A DNA stretch of 64,000 nt from Acidobacteriota bacterium (lineage in GTDB: Bacteria > Acidobacteriota > Terriglobia > Acidiferrales > UBA7541), in NCBI GenBank assembly GCA_013289695.1, contig JABCZK010000008.1:1-64000 (forward strand), written 5' to 3'. The translations under genes and the position numbers were made by a program. Shown here in pieces: positions 25,831 to 36,750 of this stretch. Position 1 is the stretch's first letter. Each line of letters begins with the position of its first letter. The notes under the pieces are model-generated. The model worked only from the letters and a program-made list of their open reading frames with translations. It did no database searches and was not told the origin of the DNA.

Positions 25831-27093
25831 TTAGCGACGAGATGCGCCTCCCCGATTTCCGCCGCCTAGACTCTGGTTTCCGCGAGCACTTTGTGCACGG
25901 CCTCCACCGGATCCAGAAAGGGCGTTAGGACGCGCCGCCTGACCACCACCGGCGTTCGATGTCTGCGGGCGCTGATAGCCGCGAGCTTCGTTTGTGCTGG
26001 GGCGGGTGCTCGGCGTCGTTGCGGGCCGCTGAGTTGGGGATCCACTTGGACGATTTCCTGGCGTCGGCCTGGTAGTCGGGTTCCCTGCTCCCGGCCTTCC
26101 GCCCGTAGAATCACCGGGACGGCTCGGGCGATTGCCCGTATTCGGACCCGACGGGAGAGTTGTAGCCGGGGGACGAGTGGAACCGTTGGGTGGACGGCCG
26201 TACCCGGGATAGCCAGGGGAAGGGGGCCGATAGCCCGGAGGGGGAGGCCGGTAGCCTGGGTTGCCAGGGCGGTAGCCACCACCGTAGTAGCCACCTCGCC
26301 AGTAGCTGTTCCCAACGTATACGTTGCGATTGTAGATTACCGTTCGGCTGTGCCAGTTAGTGCCCCAATAGCTATAGCCCCACCCGCAACAACCGCCGTT
26401 GATCATCGCCCCGACTGCAATGCCGACGCCGAAAGAGAGCACAGCCGCTGCTGCCACGTCGCTGGAGGTATATCCAGCCGTCACAACCGGAGTGCCATAA
26501 ATTACTGTCGGGCTGTACGTCGGCACGTACACGATCTGAGGATTCGCTGGTTGAATGATGATCGTTTGAGGGCTCTCTTGCACAACCTTGATCTCTGGAC
26601 TGGATTTCAAGTTACCTGCCGCGTAGGCCTTTGCACGCATCCTTTGGATGGCAGCCATCACGTCTTGTTGCTGTGTAGCCGAAGCTTCACCAAGCGCTGA
26701 AGCCCAAGCGAGATTCTTCGCCATGTTGGCCAGCACGGACGGAAACTGGGTTAGAGCTTTCACCGCAGGATCCCAGGACTGTCCATCCACGGCATTCATG
26801 AGCGACTCGCCGGTAAGGCTAGAGTTATCCTTGAGCCAGAAAGCGGCAGCCACAATTTCGTACGGAAAAGTGGCAGCTCCGAGAACTTGCGCCACCAGCG
26901 CGTCCGGATAAAGGGCAATCGGAGCGACGAGTCCTTCGAGTTCCTCAGGAGTAAGAGGCGCATACTCCTCTCCCTGGGGTGCCGCGCTGGACGCGGTCTG
27001 CGCGTTGCTCTGTGCGCGTGCGTCAACCGGAACCGCCGTCAAGACGAGAAGCAGACTCAGCAACACAGCCACAGTTTTATGTACAAGAGTCAT
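25831..27093 (-). CDS. DUF3300 protein (copy 2)
   Basis: 420 residues. The signal peptide (VAVLLSLLLVLTAVPVDARAQ) is followed by the DUF3300 domain with LEGLVAPIALYPDALVAQVL, GQSWDPAVKALTQFPSVLAN, QQDVMAAIQRMRAKAYAAGN and ESPQTIIIQPANPQIVYVPT. It then has GGCCGWGYSYWGTNWHSRTV and NVYVGNSYWRGGYYGG, and a long Pro/Gly/Arg/Thr-rich tail ending GGASRR. Domain and tail layout are the same as in copy 1. An operator with a perfect left half lies 122 bp upstream of the start. Expected location is the periplasm or cell surface. Confidence 0.92.
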   Translation of the reverse strand: MTLVHKTVAVLLSLLLVLTAVPVDARAQSNAQTASSAAPQGEEYAPLTPEELEGLVAPIALYPDALVAQVLGAATFPYEIVAAAFWLKDNSSLTGESLMNAVDGQSWDPAVKALTQFPSVLANMAKNLAWASALGEASATQQQDVMAAIQRMRAKAYAAGNLKSSPEIKVVQESPQTIIIQPANPQIVYVPTYSPTVIYGTPVVTAGYTSSDVAAAAVLSFGVGIAVGAMINGGCCGWGYSYWGTNWHSRTVIYNRNVYVGNSYWRGGYYGGGYRPGNPGYRPPPPGYRPPSPGYPGYGRPPNGSTRPPATTLPSGPNTGNRPSRPGDSTGGRPGAGNPTTRPTPGNRPSGSPTQRPATTPSTRPSTNEARGYQRPQTSNAGGGQAARPNALSGSGGGRAQSARGNQSLGGGNRGGASRR

Positions 27094-27214
27094 AGTGCCC
27101 CAAGTTCCAGCGACCGACTTGAATTACGCGCGCCGTACCGCCAGACGCTGGCGCGAAAGCTCCTACGCAGACTGTTGCTGCTAAACGATAGCTGGGGAAA
27201 AGCACAGAGAAACA

Positions 27215-27230
27215 TTGTCAAAACTAACAG
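27215..27230. promoter_or_regulatory. TTGTCA-N4-TAACAG inverted repeat (operator 7)
   Basis: TTGTCA AAAC TAACAG, one mismatch in the right half. It lies 122 bp upstream of the DUF3300 start at 27093. Confidence 0.55.
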
Positions 27231-27445
27231 TCGGCCGGCTCCCTGGATGGAACTGCCCTGCGCCACCGTCTCCGCGCCGTCTCCCAACTTCGCGAATGAT
27301 ATAGGTAGCCGCGCGACACACGATGACGCTCCGGCCTATCATCCCCATCATGATCAACGGGAGTTGGAATCTCATCACGCGGTCGAGTTTCAGGGCAATA
27401 CGTGTGCCCGAAGCAGATTCCAGCGCGGCCAGAATCATGGGTGCG

Positions 27446-27866
27446 GAGACTTGGTCGCGTCGTTTTACTTTTCGCCGACCTTGACGGTCGAGCAGATTCG
27501 CGGAGCTGTCAAGGAGCCTGGCGATTTGCGCGGTAAAAAGGTCACCACGATAACGAATTCCCGCTGCTGAGTCTCTTCTGAGGAAGCAAGCCCAGGTGCA
27601 GGAGCTCCCGCGTGACCAAATATACAAGGCCCTCCTGGAGAAAAAGGTGGATGCCGTGGTCGCACCGGCAGCGCTGCTCCATTACTATGCGACGCATGAG
27701 GCAAAAGAGCGGGTGAAGCTGATCGGTCCAGAATTTGACCGTGGTCAAATCGCCAGCGCAATGCAGTTGAACAGCCCCCGGCGCAAGGGTTAACCGTGTG
27801 TTGGTCGCCCTTCGTGAGGACGGCACCCATAAGCAAATCTACGACAAGTGGTTCGGCGGGCCGTAG
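27446..27866 (+). pseudogene. Remnant of an SBP_bac_3 / ionotropic glutamate receptor-like protein
   Basis: Pieces of one protein can be read across two frameshifts: LTVEQIRGAVKEPGDLRGKK, then after an extra C near 27560 QIYKALLEKKVDAVVAPAAL with VKLIGPEFDRGQIASAMQLN. After a lost base near 27788 come VNRVLVALREDGTHKQIYDK and WFGGP at the TAG 27864-27866. This is the C-terminal half of a periplasmic solute-binding lobe. The preceding LTVEQIR context resembles the pore-to-lobe junction of bacterial glutamate receptor-like channels. The N-terminal part is not recognisable upstream. Confidence 0.7.
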
Positions 27867-27990
27867 GACGAGCCGACCTAAAGCGGTTGCAGCGGCAACT
27901 CGCCTCCCGCGTCCCGATTAACATTTATATCCACGGCCGCCACTACCTCCAGTAAGTCTCCTGAGTTGGTCTACTGTTGGACGCACAAAA

Positions 27991-29295
27991 TCATGACGAA
28001 TTATCTTTAAGCGCGAGGCGAAGATAGAGGTAACCAAATGAGCCAGCCGCCAGCGATGCTGCGAGCACCGCGACCTTTGCGGTAGCGACTAAGGTCTCGT
28101 CCCCGAAGGAGAGACCACTAATAAAGAGCGCGACGGTAAATCCCACGCCTGCGAGAAGGCCAACACCGGCTATCCCCTTCCACGTCAAACCGTCAGCCAT
28201 CTCCGCAAGTTTCATTTTTACGCCTAGATAAGAAAACAGCGTAACCCCGACGGCCTTTCCTAGGACCAGGCCCAGAAATATCCCCAGCGCGATCGAACTC
28301 GAGTAAGCCAGTTTCAATTGGTCCGTGGATAAAGCGACTCCCGCGCTCGCCAGAGCAAATAAGGGAAGAACGAGGAAACAAACCCAGGGATGAACGCTTC
28401 TTTCCAGGCGCTCGGCAATCGAATCAGTCCCGCGGAGAAGTTGATCCAGTGCAGTGAGGGTGGCTTCGGCCGACGATTTGTCCTTGCTCGAGATCTGGGT
28501 TCGGAAATTTTCCAAGAGCGGCTCCGCACTTTCAGCCAGCTCTTCCGGCCGGAATTTTGGCGTGATCGGCGCGACGAGCCCCAGAATCACACCAGCAATC
28601 GTGGCATGCACTCCGGAACGTAGAACCGCTGCCCAGAAAAAAAAGCCCACAATGACGTAGACGGAGATGGGAGCCCGACGTATGGCAACCAATATGAGGA
28701 GCGCCAACAAACCGCCCGCCGCCGCCAGATACGCTAGAGAAATCGTCGGAGTATAAAAGAAGGCAATCACCAGGATCGCGCCGACATCGTCCACAATAGC
28801 TAGCGCAAGCATGAATACACGCAGGCTCGAAGGGATGCGCTTGCCGAGCAGCGCGAGAACACCCATGGCGAAGCCGATGTCCGTTGCCATGGGAATTCCC
28901 CAGCCGCGCGCGCCGCTACCTGAGCGATTCAACGCAAAATAGAAAAGAGCCGGAAGGATCATGCCGCCCAGCGCGGCCATGATGGGAAGCGCCGCCTGCC
29001 GGAAGGAGGACAGCTCGCCTTTTACGATCTCGCGCTTGATTTCAAGTCCAACTACCAGAAAAAACAGCACCATCAATCCGTCATCAATCCAGTGATGCAG
29101 ATCCATGGATAGAATAGGACGGCGGCCCAACTGCAAGGGAAGCTTCCAAAGCGCGAAATAGGATGCGCTCCAGGGGGAATTCGCCCAAACCAGGGCGACA
29201 ACAGTGGCGGCAAAGAGAAGGATCGAACCAGAAGTCTCCTGGTGTACGAAACGTTCGAGCATCGATCTCGGCCGTAGCAGAAACTTATTTTTCAT
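27991..29295 (-). CDS. nhaA: Na+/H+ antiporter NhaA
   Basis: 434 residues and about a dozen hydrophobic segments. NhaA signatures are FVHQETSGSILLFAATVVAL at the N-terminus, HHWIDDGLMVLFFLVVGLEI, IPMATDIGFAMGVLALLGKR and the ion-binding double Asp in LALAIVDDVGAILVIAFFY. The C-terminal half has SSIALGIFLGLVLGKAVG and GVGLLAGVGFTVALFISGLS. It exchanges Na+ for protons across the inner membrane. A loop of about 40 residues near position 250-290 is longer than in E. coli NhaA. It starts 3 bp after the glucosidase gene and is the last gene of the pentose phosphate run. Confidence 0.95.
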   Translation of the reverse strand: MKNKFLLRPRSMLERFVHQETSGSILLFAATVVALVWANSPWSASYFALWKLPLQLGRRPILSMDLHHWIDDGLMVLFFLVVGLEIKREIVKGELSSFRQAALPIMAALGGMILPALFYFALNRSGSGARGWGIPMATDIGFAMGVLALLGKRIPSSLRVFMLALAIVDDVGAILVIAFFYTPTISLAYLAAAGGLLALLILVAIRRAPISVYVIVGFFFWAAVLRSGVHATIAGVILGLVAPITPKFRPEELAESAEPLLENFRTQISSKDKSSAEATLTALDQLLRGTDSIAERLERSVHPWVCFLVLPLFALASAGVALSTDQLKLAYSSSIALGIFLGLVLGKAVGVTLFSYLGVKMKLAEMADGLTWKGIAGVGLLAGVGFTVALFISGLSFGDETLVATAKVAVLAASLAAGSFGYLYLRLALKDNSS

Positions 29296-29298
29296 AGG

Positions 29299-32001
29299 CT
29301 AATTCCCAGTAGGTTTGTGGTCTTCCTTGTGCTGTTCTCCTAAATCAACGAGGATCTGCGCGATCAACCCAGTCCAGCCAGTTTGGTGGCTGGCGCCGCA
29401 GCCTCGGCCGGTGTCGCCGTGAAAGTATTCGTAGAAAGGGATGAGATCGCGCCAATGGGGATCTGTGTTGAAGATCGCGTTTGAGCCAAAGACCGGCCGG
29501 CTGCCGTCCTTACCGCGCAGAAAGATGCGCCCCAGCCGCTGCGCAAGTTCCTCGGCGACCTGCGCCAGATTGTTCATCTTTCCGGAACCCGTCGGACATT
29601 CCACCTGGAATGCATCGCCGTAATAAAGGTGATACTGCTGAAGTGCGAACAGGATGAGGAAATTCACTGGCATCCAAACGGGGCCGCGCCAGTTGGAGTT
29701 GCCCCCAAAGATATTCGTGATGGATTCACCCGGCTCATAGTCCAAGCGACTTTCTTGGCCATTTAGGTTGAGGATCAAAGGATGATCCTTGTGATAGCGG
29801 GAGACTGTCCGCACACCATAGGGGGAGAGAAATTCATTCTCGTCCAGCATATAGGTCAACATGCGGCGCAATTGGTCTGGCCGCACCAGGCCGAGGATCA
29901 AGTTGTTGTTCGCGCCGGGTATGACCATTGGCCCGACGCTTTCGACTAGGTCCTGGCGATGTTCGATGAACCACTGGCGGCGACGCTGGAAGTCCCGGTA
30001 ACGATCGAATGTGTCGGCCGGGACTGCGCTTGCGCCAAATATCGGAACGAAGCCTACCATGGTGCGTGCGCGGATCGGGATCGGCTCGTGGTGCGCAGAG
30101 ATCAAGTGATCGTAGAAAAATCCATCCTTCTCATCCCAGAGCGACTTCGTCGGGTCACGCAAGCTGTTCATCGAATCGGCGATGAAAATGTAGTGCTCCC
30201 AGAATTTGCTGGCCACGTCCTCGTAAGTGGGATTTTTTTCCGCCAGTAGAAGAGCGAGGGAATACATGTTCTTGGCGAAAGCTGCCATCCAACTTGTGCC
30301 GTCGGCTTGTCCCAGAAGATAGCCTGGTGGGAGTTTGTCGCGATCAAACACGCCGATGTTGTCCATGCCCAAGAAACCGCCCTGAAAAACGTTTTTCCCC
30401 AAAGCGTCCTTGCGGTTGACCCACCATGTAAAGTTAAGGAGCATTTTCTGGAAGACGCGCTCGATAAAGGCGTAATCGGCCACACCTGTGTGTTTCCGCT
30501 CAATCTCGAAGACAGCTCTTGCCGCCAGAGACAGGACCGGCGGATTGACGCCGTTGAAATCCCATTCGTAGGCAGGGATTTGCCCGTTGGGGTGCATGTA
30601 CCATTCGCGGAGCATCTGAAGAATCTGTTCTTTAGCAAGATGCGGGTCAATGTAAGCCAGGGTGACACAATGAAAACCTAGATCCCAGGAAGCAAACCAA
30701 GGGAATTCCCACTTGTCGGGCATCGAGATTACGTCGCGCGCGAAGAAGTGAGGCCAATCGTGGTTGCGCCCTGCAAAGCGTTCTGGCGGCGGGGCCGGCT
30801 GGGCAGGATCTCCCTCCAGCCAGTCTGTGACAACGTAGTGGTAATACTGCTTGGACCAGAGCATCCCAGCGAAAGCTTGGCGCGCCACCAGTTTGGCATC
30901 GGCAGATAATTTGGGAGGCAGTACCACGCTGTAGAACTCATCCGCCTCCTTGCGACGCTGCCGAAGCAGGGAGTCGAAATCCGAAAACGGCGCGCTGAGT
31001 AAACGCCCGTTGACCATAGATGCCAGGCGCAGTTCGAAGGTGATGCTCTCGCCCGACCCGACACTGCGGGTGTAATGCGCGGCGGCTTTCGTTCCGGTGG
31101 CGGCCGGGTTCACGGACTCGAGCTTGCCCTCAACTACGTACTCGTGAAAGGCGTCTTTGCAGTGCGGAGTCGGTGAAGTGACTCCGTACAATCGCGAGCA
31201 ATTGGTCTCATTCTCAGTGAACAGCAACTCATCGCCGCCAGAACAGTACAAAGCGTACTCGCCCAATTGCCAGTGCTGCGTAACCAGGTGACTGACGTTG
31301 CGCTGCTTCTGTTGGCCAACGGGTCGCAATGAAATCGAAGGACGACGATCATCGCGTCCCCACCGCCAGGTATTCCGGAACCACAGTGTCGGCAACACAT
31401 GGATCGGCGCAGCGTCAGGACCACGGTTGCTGACCGTGATGCGGATTAGTAGGTCCTCAGGCTCCGCCTTGGCATATTCCACCATTACGTCGAAATAGCG
31501 ACGTTCGTCGAATATTCCGGTGTCAACCAGCTCGAACTCTGTTTCTTGCTTGCTCCGTCGCCGGTTCTCCTCGCGCAACCGGGCGTAGGGATACTCTCCT
31601 TGGGGATACTTGTAGAGATACTTCATGTACGAGTGGGTCGGCGTGTTATCCAGATAGAAGTAATATTCCTTGACGTCCTCGCCGTGGTTGCCCTCTGATC
31701 CTGTCAGACCAAACAGCCTTTCCTTTAGGTACGGATCTCGGCCGTTCCAGAGCGCTACAGCAAAACAGAGAAACTGATGGCGATCGGAGATGCCCGCGAT
31801 GCCGTCCTCGTTCCAACGATAAGCACGCGAACGAGCGTGATCATGAGGCAAGTAGCTCCACGCGTCGCCGTTGGCGCTGTAATCCTCGCGCACCGTTCCC
31901 CATGCGCGTTCCGATAGGAAGGGTCCCCAGCGGTTCCAGTGAGCTTTTTTTTGTTGGGTCAATAACAGACGAGCGCCTTCGGTGGTGTCGTAGATGCTCA
32001 C
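29299..32001 (-). CDS. GH63-like glucosidase (MGH1-type alpha/alpha toroid)
   Basis: 900 residues from a GTG at 32001; GGGAAA lies upstream. There is no signal peptide, so it is cytoplasmic. The sequence has the layout of mannosylglycerate-hydrolase/GH63-type glucosidases. An N-terminal beta-rich domain (about 1-350) contains [20 protein letters not shown] and [18 protein letters not shown]-terminal (alpha/alpha) barrel contains [40 protein letters not shown] and [15 protein letters not shown]. Family members hydrolyse alpha-glucosides or glucosylglycerate-type solutes. Its position in an operon with a glucokinase-like gene and glucose 6-phosphate dehydrogenase suggests it releases glucose. 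The exact substrate cannot be read from sequence. Confidence 0.88.
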   Translation of the reverse strand: MSIYDTTEGARLLLTQQKKAHWNRWGPFLSERAWGTVREDYSANGDAWSYLPHDHARSRAYRWNEDGIAGISDRHQFLCFAVALWNGRDPYLKERLFGLTGSEGNHGEDVKEYYFYLDNTPTHSYMKYLYKYPQGEYPYARLREENRRRSKQETEFELVDTGIFDERRYFDVMVEYAKAEPEDLLIRITVSNRGPDAAPIHVLPTLWFRNTWRWGRDDRRPSISLRPVGQQKQRNVSHLVTQHWQLGEYALYCSGGDELLFTENETNCSRLYGVTSPTPHCKDAFHEYVVEGKLESVNPAATGTKAAAHYTRSVGSGESITFELRLASMVNGRLLSAPFSDFDSLLRQRRKEADEFYSVVLPPKLSADAKLVARQAFAGMLWSKQYYHYVVTDWLEGDPAQPAPPPERFAGRNHDWPHFFARDVISMPDKWEFPWFASWDLGFHCVTLAYIDPHLAKEQILQMLREWYMHPNGQIPAYEWDFNGVNPPVLSLAARAVFEIERKHTGVADYAFIERVFQKMLLNFTWWVNRKDALGKNVFQGGFLGMDNIGVFDRDKLPPGYLLGQADGTSWMAAFAKNMYSLALLLAEKNPTYEDVASKFWEHYIFIADSMNSLRDPTKSLWDEKDGFFYDHLISAHHEPIPIRARTMVGFVPIFGASAVPADTFDRYRDFQRRRQWFIEHRQDLVESVGPMVIPGANNNLILGLVRPDQLRRMLTYMLDENEFLSPYGVRTVSRYHKDHPLILNLNGQESRLDYEPGESITNIFGGNSNWRGPVWMPVNFLILFALQQYHLYYGDAFQVECPTGSGKMNNLAQVAEELAQRLGRIFLRGKDGSRPVFGSNAIFNTDPHWRDLIPFYEYFHGDTGRGCGASHQTGWTGLIAQILVDLGEQHKEDHKPTGN

Positions 32002-32093
32002 TTAGAATTTCCCGTCCTCGCTGCTGGGCTCCGCGAGCCTCTGTTGTCGCGAGGCGGAAGCGAGGATTCTTACAACCGGTCGATGCGCGTGCA

Positions 32094-34178
32094 TCAATTT
32101 TTGCCCAGCAACTTCTTCGCAGCTGCTACCACGTGGTCTGGCTCGAACCCAAAGTGCCTCTGCAACTCCTTAAGCGGCGCCGAAGCGCCGAACGTCTTCA
32201 TGCAAACGAGCTGTCCACCCCGGCCGACGTACCGTTCCCAGCCGAAACTTGAGGCTTGCTCGATTGCGACTCGCGCTGTGACCTGTGGGGGCAACACACT
32301 GTCTTGATATTCCTCTGGCTGATGCTCAAAAATCTCCCAGGAAGGCATCGAAACCACTCGCGAGCGCACGCCATCGGAAAGCAGCGCCTCATGGGCTTGA
32401 ACTGTGAGACTCACCTCACTGCCAGTTGCGATGAGGATAACCTCCGGCTTTCCGCCCGGAGCATCGGCAAGAACATAAGCACCATGCGCGACGCCGGACG
32501 CTGAGGCGTACTTGCTGCGATCCAAAGTGGGTAACGGCTGGCGTGAGAGTGCGAGCACCGCGGGTTGGTGACGTAACTGCATAATGTAGCGATAGGCTTC
32601 GACTACTTCATTGGCGTCTCCCGGTCGAAGCGTGATCAAGCCGGGGATTGCACGCAGGGACGCCAGGTGTTCCACTGGCTGATGAGTGGGGCCATCCTCT
32701 CCATCGCCCATCGCGTCATGCGTGAAAACGAAGATCGTCGGGAGTTCCATCAGCGCTGAGAGCCGAATCGCAGGACGCGCGTAATCGCTGAAAATGAAAA
32801 AGGTTGCGCCGAACGCTCGAATCTTTGACAGCGAGAGGCCATTCACAATCGCTGCCATCGCATGCTCGCGGATTCCGAAATGCAGGTTTTTCCCACCCGG
32901 GCTAATCGCTTGAATACTTCCTGCGCCAGCATAGTTCAATGTGGTCTTGTTCGACGGCCCAAGATCGGCCGAACCACCGAGGAACCAGGGGACATTTTGC
33001 GCCAGAATGTTCAACACTTTTCCGGATGCCTCGCGCCCGGCGATTCCCTTGGGATCAGCGGGGAAAACGGGTAGATTGCGATCCCACCCATCGGGAAGTT
33101 CGCGCCGTTGCATGAGATCAATTTCGGTCGCGAGGTCGGGATGTTTTGCGCGACAGTCAGCGAAGAGCTTCGTCCAAACAGCCCGGGCCTCTGCGCCGCG
33201 TGCGCCCACGCCTGCCTGGAAGTGCTCATAGACACCGTCCGGCACGAGGAATTTCGCGTCCTCGGGCCATCCATATCCGAGCTTCGTGAGGCGAATCTCG
33301 TCATCTCCCAACGGCTCGCCATGAGCCTCCGGGGTGTCCTGTTTATTCGGAGAACCGTAACCGATATGACTGTCTAGAACGATAAAAGTGGGTCTGCCCT
33401 TCGTCTTCCGGAAGATCTCAAAGGCACGTTCGATGCGAGCGATGTCGTTGGCATCGCCGACCCGCAGGACATTCCATCCGTACGCCAGGAATCGGGCCGC
33501 GACATCCTCTGTGAATGCAATGTTGGTGTCGCCCTCAATCGTGATGTGGTTGTTGTCATAGATCCAGCACAGGTTGTCGAGACCCAAGTGGGCGGCAAGC
33601 GAAGCCGCTTCCGAGGAAATACCCTCCATCATGCAACCGTCCCCGCACACGGCGTAAATGTTGTAGTCGAAGATCTCGAAGCCCGGCCGATTGAAATGGG
33701 CGGCCAGCCACTTCTCTCCGATCGCCATACCCACGCTTGTGGCGACGCCCTGCCCGAGCGGACCGGTCGTTGTCTCAACGCCCGAGACCCAGTGGTATTC
33801 CGGATGGCCGGGTGCCCTACTGTGGAGCTGGCGGAAAGCACGAATATCGTCAAGGGTCACTGCTGGCTGCCCCAACCTCTCGTAGTCAGCGTCAACCGCC
33901 TGGGTCTGCGTGAGGTGTAGGATGGACCACAACAGCATCGAGGCGTGGCCATTCGAAAGCACGAACCGATCGCGATTCGGCCAGATCGGGTCCTTGGGAT
34001 CGAAACGCATGACGCGATTCCAAAGCGTGTAGACGAGTGGCGCCAGCGCCATTGGTGTGCCGGGGTGTCCGGATTTTGCTTCTTGAACCGCGTCAATCGA
34101 TAGAGTGCGGATGGTATTGATTGACAGTTGAGCCATCTTGCCGTCGGTCTTCGGCTGAGCAACCTGCGTTGCACCCAT
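32094..34178 (-). CDS. tkt: Transketolase
   Basis: 694 residues. AGGAAGGAG precedes the ATG. Family landmarks are AVQEAKSGHPGTPMALAPLV near residue 33, the thiamine diphosphate motif VCGDGCMMEGISSEAASLAA, IYDNNHITIEGDT, FGIREHAMAAIVNGL and FVFTHDAMGDGEDGPTHQPV. Length and order are those of bacterial Tkt. It transfers two-carbon units between sugar phosphates in the non-oxidative pentose phosphate pathway using thiamine diphosphate and Mg2+. It follows zwf and precedes the glucosidase gene by 92 bp. Confidence 0.97.
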   Translation of the reverse strand: MGATQVAQPKTDGKMAQLSINTIRTLSIDAVQEAKSGHPGTPMALAPLVYTLWNRVMRFDPKDPIWPNRDRFVLSNGHASMLLWSILHLTQTQAVDADYERLGQPAVTLDDIRAFRQLHSRAPGHPEYHWVSGVETTTGPLGQGVATSVGMAIGEKWLAAHFNRPGFEIFDYNIYAVCGDGCMMEGISSEAASLAAHLGLDNLCWIYDNNHITIEGDTNIAFTEDVAARFLAYGWNVLRVGDANDIARIERAFEIFRKTKGRPTFIVLDSHIGYGSPNKQDTPEAHGEPLGDDEIRLTKLGYGWPEDAKFLVPDGVYEHFQAGVGARGAEARAVWTKLFADCRAKHPDLATEIDLMQRRELPDGWDRNLPVFPADPKGIAGREASGKVLNILAQNVPWFLGGSADLGPSNKTTLNYAGAGSIQAISPGGKNLHFGIREHAMAAIVNGLSLSKIRAFGATFFIFSDYARPAIRLSALMELPTIFVFTHDAMGDGEDGPTHQPVEHLASLRAIPGLITLRPGDANEVVEAYRYIMQLRHQPAVLALSRQPLPTLDRSKYASASGVAHGAYVLADAPGGKPEVILIATGSEVSLTVQAHEALLSDGVRSRVVSMPSWEIFEHQPEEYQDSVLPPQVTARVAIEQASSFGWERYVGRGGQLVCMKTFGASAPLKELQRHFGFEPDHVVAAAKKLLGKN

Positions 34179-34241
34179 GGATCGCTCCTTCCTAACCTCA
34201 ATCTTCCAGACGCAACTCAGGGGTGTGGAGCGACGCCGCTC

Positions 34242-35651
34242 CTAAGCCGCCCGAACCGCTTCCGCAGCTGCTGCTTGAGTTGCCAATGTCGGGTTGAGCC
34301 AGCCGCCCTCGGGTTCGACTGTCTGTTGAACTTCAGCTGGCCCCCAGGTATTCGGTTCGTACTCGTAAACTGAAATGGTTTTTTTCAGAATGGGGTCCAC
34401 GATTCGCCAAGCTTCGTCCACGTAGTCTTGTCGAGCAAACAGCGTGGCATCTCCGGCCATGGCGTCTGCCAACACGCGTTCGTAAGCATCCATCTCGTCG
34501 GCTTGGGGATGGCGGCTGGCCAGCATTTCTGTCGCTTGACCGACCATGTTCTCGCCTGGAGCCATTACGGTCATACCTAGGGCAATGCTGACCTCCGGGC
34601 TGATCCGAAATCGCAGGTAGTTCTTGGTCAAAGCACTGTCGCGGATCAACGTGGGAGGCAAACGAAACCGGCCCACGACTTCCGTGCATGTCACGGGAAG
34701 GCACTTCCCTGCCCGGATGTAGAAGGGAACGCCTTTCCAACGCCAGGTGTTGACCTCCAGTCGTAGAGCGGCGAAAGTTTCCACTTGCGAGTTCGGCGCC
34801 ACCCCTTTCTCGTTGCGATAATCGCGAAACTGCCCGCGAACCAAGTTTTTCTCATCGAGTGGTGGGATGGATTTCAATACCTTAACTTTCTCATCGCGAA
34901 TGGATTCGCTGTCCGCCCTGCCAGGCGGCTCCATGGCGAGGTTGCAAAGCACCTGAAAAAGGTGGTTCTGAATGACGTCGCGTATCGTTCCGGTCTCATC
35001 ATAAAAGGCGCCGCGACCTTGGACACCAAAATCCTCCGCCATTGTGATCTGCACGCTCTCGATGAAGTTGCGGTTCCAGAACGACTCCATGAATGCATTG
35101 GCGAAGCGGAACACGAGCATGTTGTGCACAGGCCGTTTTCCAAGGTAATGATCGATGCGAAAGATCTGTGACTCGTCAAAAGCCCCGAGCAGAATCTGAT
35201 TGAGATTTCGCGCTGAATCCAGGTCGCTTCCAAAGGGCTTCTCGACAATGACCCGAGCTCCCTTGGCGCAGCCAGATTTCACCAACTCTTGCACGACCGA
35301 TCCGAACAACACGGGCGGGATCGCCAAATAATGGGCGGGCCGCTGAGCTTCCTTAAGTTCTTTATAAACCGCATGAAAAGTAGCGGGGTCTTTGTAGTCT
35401 CCGTCCACGTATCGCAGCAGGCCAGAGAGCTTGTCGAAAGCCGCGGGATCAATTCCGCCGTGTTTTTCGATGCTGTCTTTCGCGCGATTGCGAAGTTGCT
35501 CGAGGTTCCATCCGGCCTTGGCCACGCCGATAACCGGTTTATCGAGGTGGCCGCGTTTAATCATAGCCTGCAACGCCGGGAAGATTTTTTTGTAGGCGAG
35601 ATCGCCCGTTGCACCAAAGAAGACCAGCACGTCCGAGTGGGAATTATCCAT
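34242..35651 (-). CDS. zwf: Glucose-6-phosphate 1-dehydrogenase
   Basis: 469 residues. [18 protein letters not shown] near the N-terminus is the NADP-binding motif. [20 protein letters not shown] contains the catalytic His-Lys region. [10 protein letters not shown] near the C-terminus is also typical. It oxidises glucose 6-phosphate to 6-phosphogluconolactone in the cytosol, the first step of the oxidative pentose phosphate branch. No 6-phosphogluconolactonase gene lies in this cluster, so that step is encoded elsewhere or is spontaneous. It starts 17 bp after gnd. Confidence 0.97.
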   Translation of the reverse strand: MDNSHSDVLVFFGATGDLAYKKIFPALQAMIKRGHLDKPVIGVAKAGWNLEQLRNRAKDSIEKHGGIDPAAFDKLSGLLRYVDGDYKDPATFHAVYKELKEAQRPAHYLAIPPVLFGSVVQELVKSGCAKGARVIVEKPFGSDLDSARNLNQILLGAFDESQIFRIDHYLGKRPVHNMLVFRFANAFMESFWNRNFIESVQITMAEDFGVQGRGAFYDETGTIRDVIQNHLFQVLCNLAMEPPGRADSESIRDEKVKVLKSIPPLDEKNLVRGQFRDYRNEKGVAPNSQVETFAALRLEVNTWRWKGVPFYIRAGKCLPVTCTEVVGRFRLPPTLIRDSALTKNYLRFRISPEVSIALGMTVMAPGENMVGQATEMLASRHPQADEMDAYERVLADAMAGDATLFARQDYVDEAWRIVDPILKKTISVYEYEPNTWGPAEVQQTVEPEGGWLNPTLATQAAAAEAVRAA

Positions 35652-35668
35652 GATGACCTCTATCTCCT

Positions 35669-36700
35669 TCAGGCGGTCTGCGATTTGCCTTCTGCTTTCT
35701 CATGGTGTCCGCCGAACTCGAATCGCATGGCGGACAAAAGCTTATCTGCAAAATCTGCTTCGCCCCGCGAACTGAACCGCTCGTACAGCGCGGCGGTGAG
35801 AACGTAAGCCGGCACGGCTTCATCGATGGCGGCCTTGATGGTCCAGCGCCCTTCGCCCGAATCCGAGACATGCCCTGCGAACTTGGAAAGAGCGGGATCC
35901 GCGAGCAGTGCGGACGCAGTGAGATCGAGCAGCCAAGAGGCGATCACGCTACCGCGCCGCCACACCTCTGCGACGTCAGGTAGATTGAGGTCATATTGAT
36001 AGTGCTCGGGATCGCGCAAAGGCGTTGTCTCCGCGTCGATCGCATGATCCTGTTTGCCGATGTTGGCAGCGCGTAGAATTCCCATGCCCTCGGCGTACGC
36101 AGCCATGATCCCGTACTCGATTCCGTTGTGCACCATCTTCACAAAATGGCCCGAGCCGGCTGGCCCGCAGTGCAAGTAGCCCTGCTCGGCGGTGCCACAG
36201 ATTTTCTCGCGCCCTGGGGTGCGCGATACGTCGCCTATGCCGGGCGCGAGGCGAGCCAAGATCGGATCAAGACCCTTGACCACTTCGGCTTCGCCGCCGA
36301 TCATCATGCAGTAGCCGCGCTCCAGGCCCCAGACTCCGCCGCTCGTCCCTACGTCCACGTAATGAATCCGCTTTGTTACCAGTTCTTTGGCGCGCCGGAT
36401 GTCGTCCACGTAGTAAGAATTGCCACCGTCAATCAGAATGTCACCAGCCTCAAGATAAGGCAGCAGGCTGGCAATGGTCTTGTCCACTACCGCCGCAGGG
36501 ACCATCAGCCAGACCGCTCTCGGCTTTTGCAGTTTGTTGGCAAAGTCCTGGAGCGAGGAGGATCCCACCGCTTTTTCCTGGGTCAGCTCGTTCACTGCTT
36601 TAGCCGACATGTCGAAGACCACGCATTGGTGGCCTCCCTTGATAAGCCGGCGCACCATGTTTGCTCCCATCCTGCCGAGACCAATCATCCCCAGTTGCAT
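35669..36700 (-). CDS. gnd: 6-phosphogluconate dehydrogenase, decarboxylating (short YqeC/GndA-type)
   Basis: 343 residues, shorter than the about 470-residue classical enzyme and matching the short, often NAD-preferring type. The N-terminus [15 protein letters not shown] is the dinucleotide motif. [36 protein letters not shown] and [20 protein letters not shown] carry substrate and catalytic residues. It converts 6-phosphogluconate to ribulose 5-phosphate and CO2. Cofactor preference cannot be decided from sequence alone. The gene lies between the glucokinase-like gene and zwf. Confidence 0.93.
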   Translation of the reverse strand: MQLGMIGLGRMGANMVRRLIKGGHQCVVFDMSAKAVNELTQEKAVGSSSLQDFANKLQKPRAVWLMVPAAVVDKTIASLLPYLEAGDILIDGGNSYYVDDIRRAKELVTKRIHYVDVGTSGGVWGLERGYCMMIGGEAEVVKGLDPILARLAPGIGDVSRTPGREKICGTAEQGYLHCGPAGSGHFVKMVHNGIEYGIMAAYAEGMGILRAANIGKQDHAIDAETTPLRDPEHYQYDLNLPDVAEVWRRGSVIASWLLDLTASALLADPALSKFAGHVSDSGEGRWTIKAAIDEAVPAYVLTAALYERFSSRGEADFADKLLSAMRFEFGGHHEKAEGKSQTA

Positions 36701-36750
36701 AATTCACTCCTTATCGACATCATTCGCTAGACTCTGTCATCGCATAGGCA

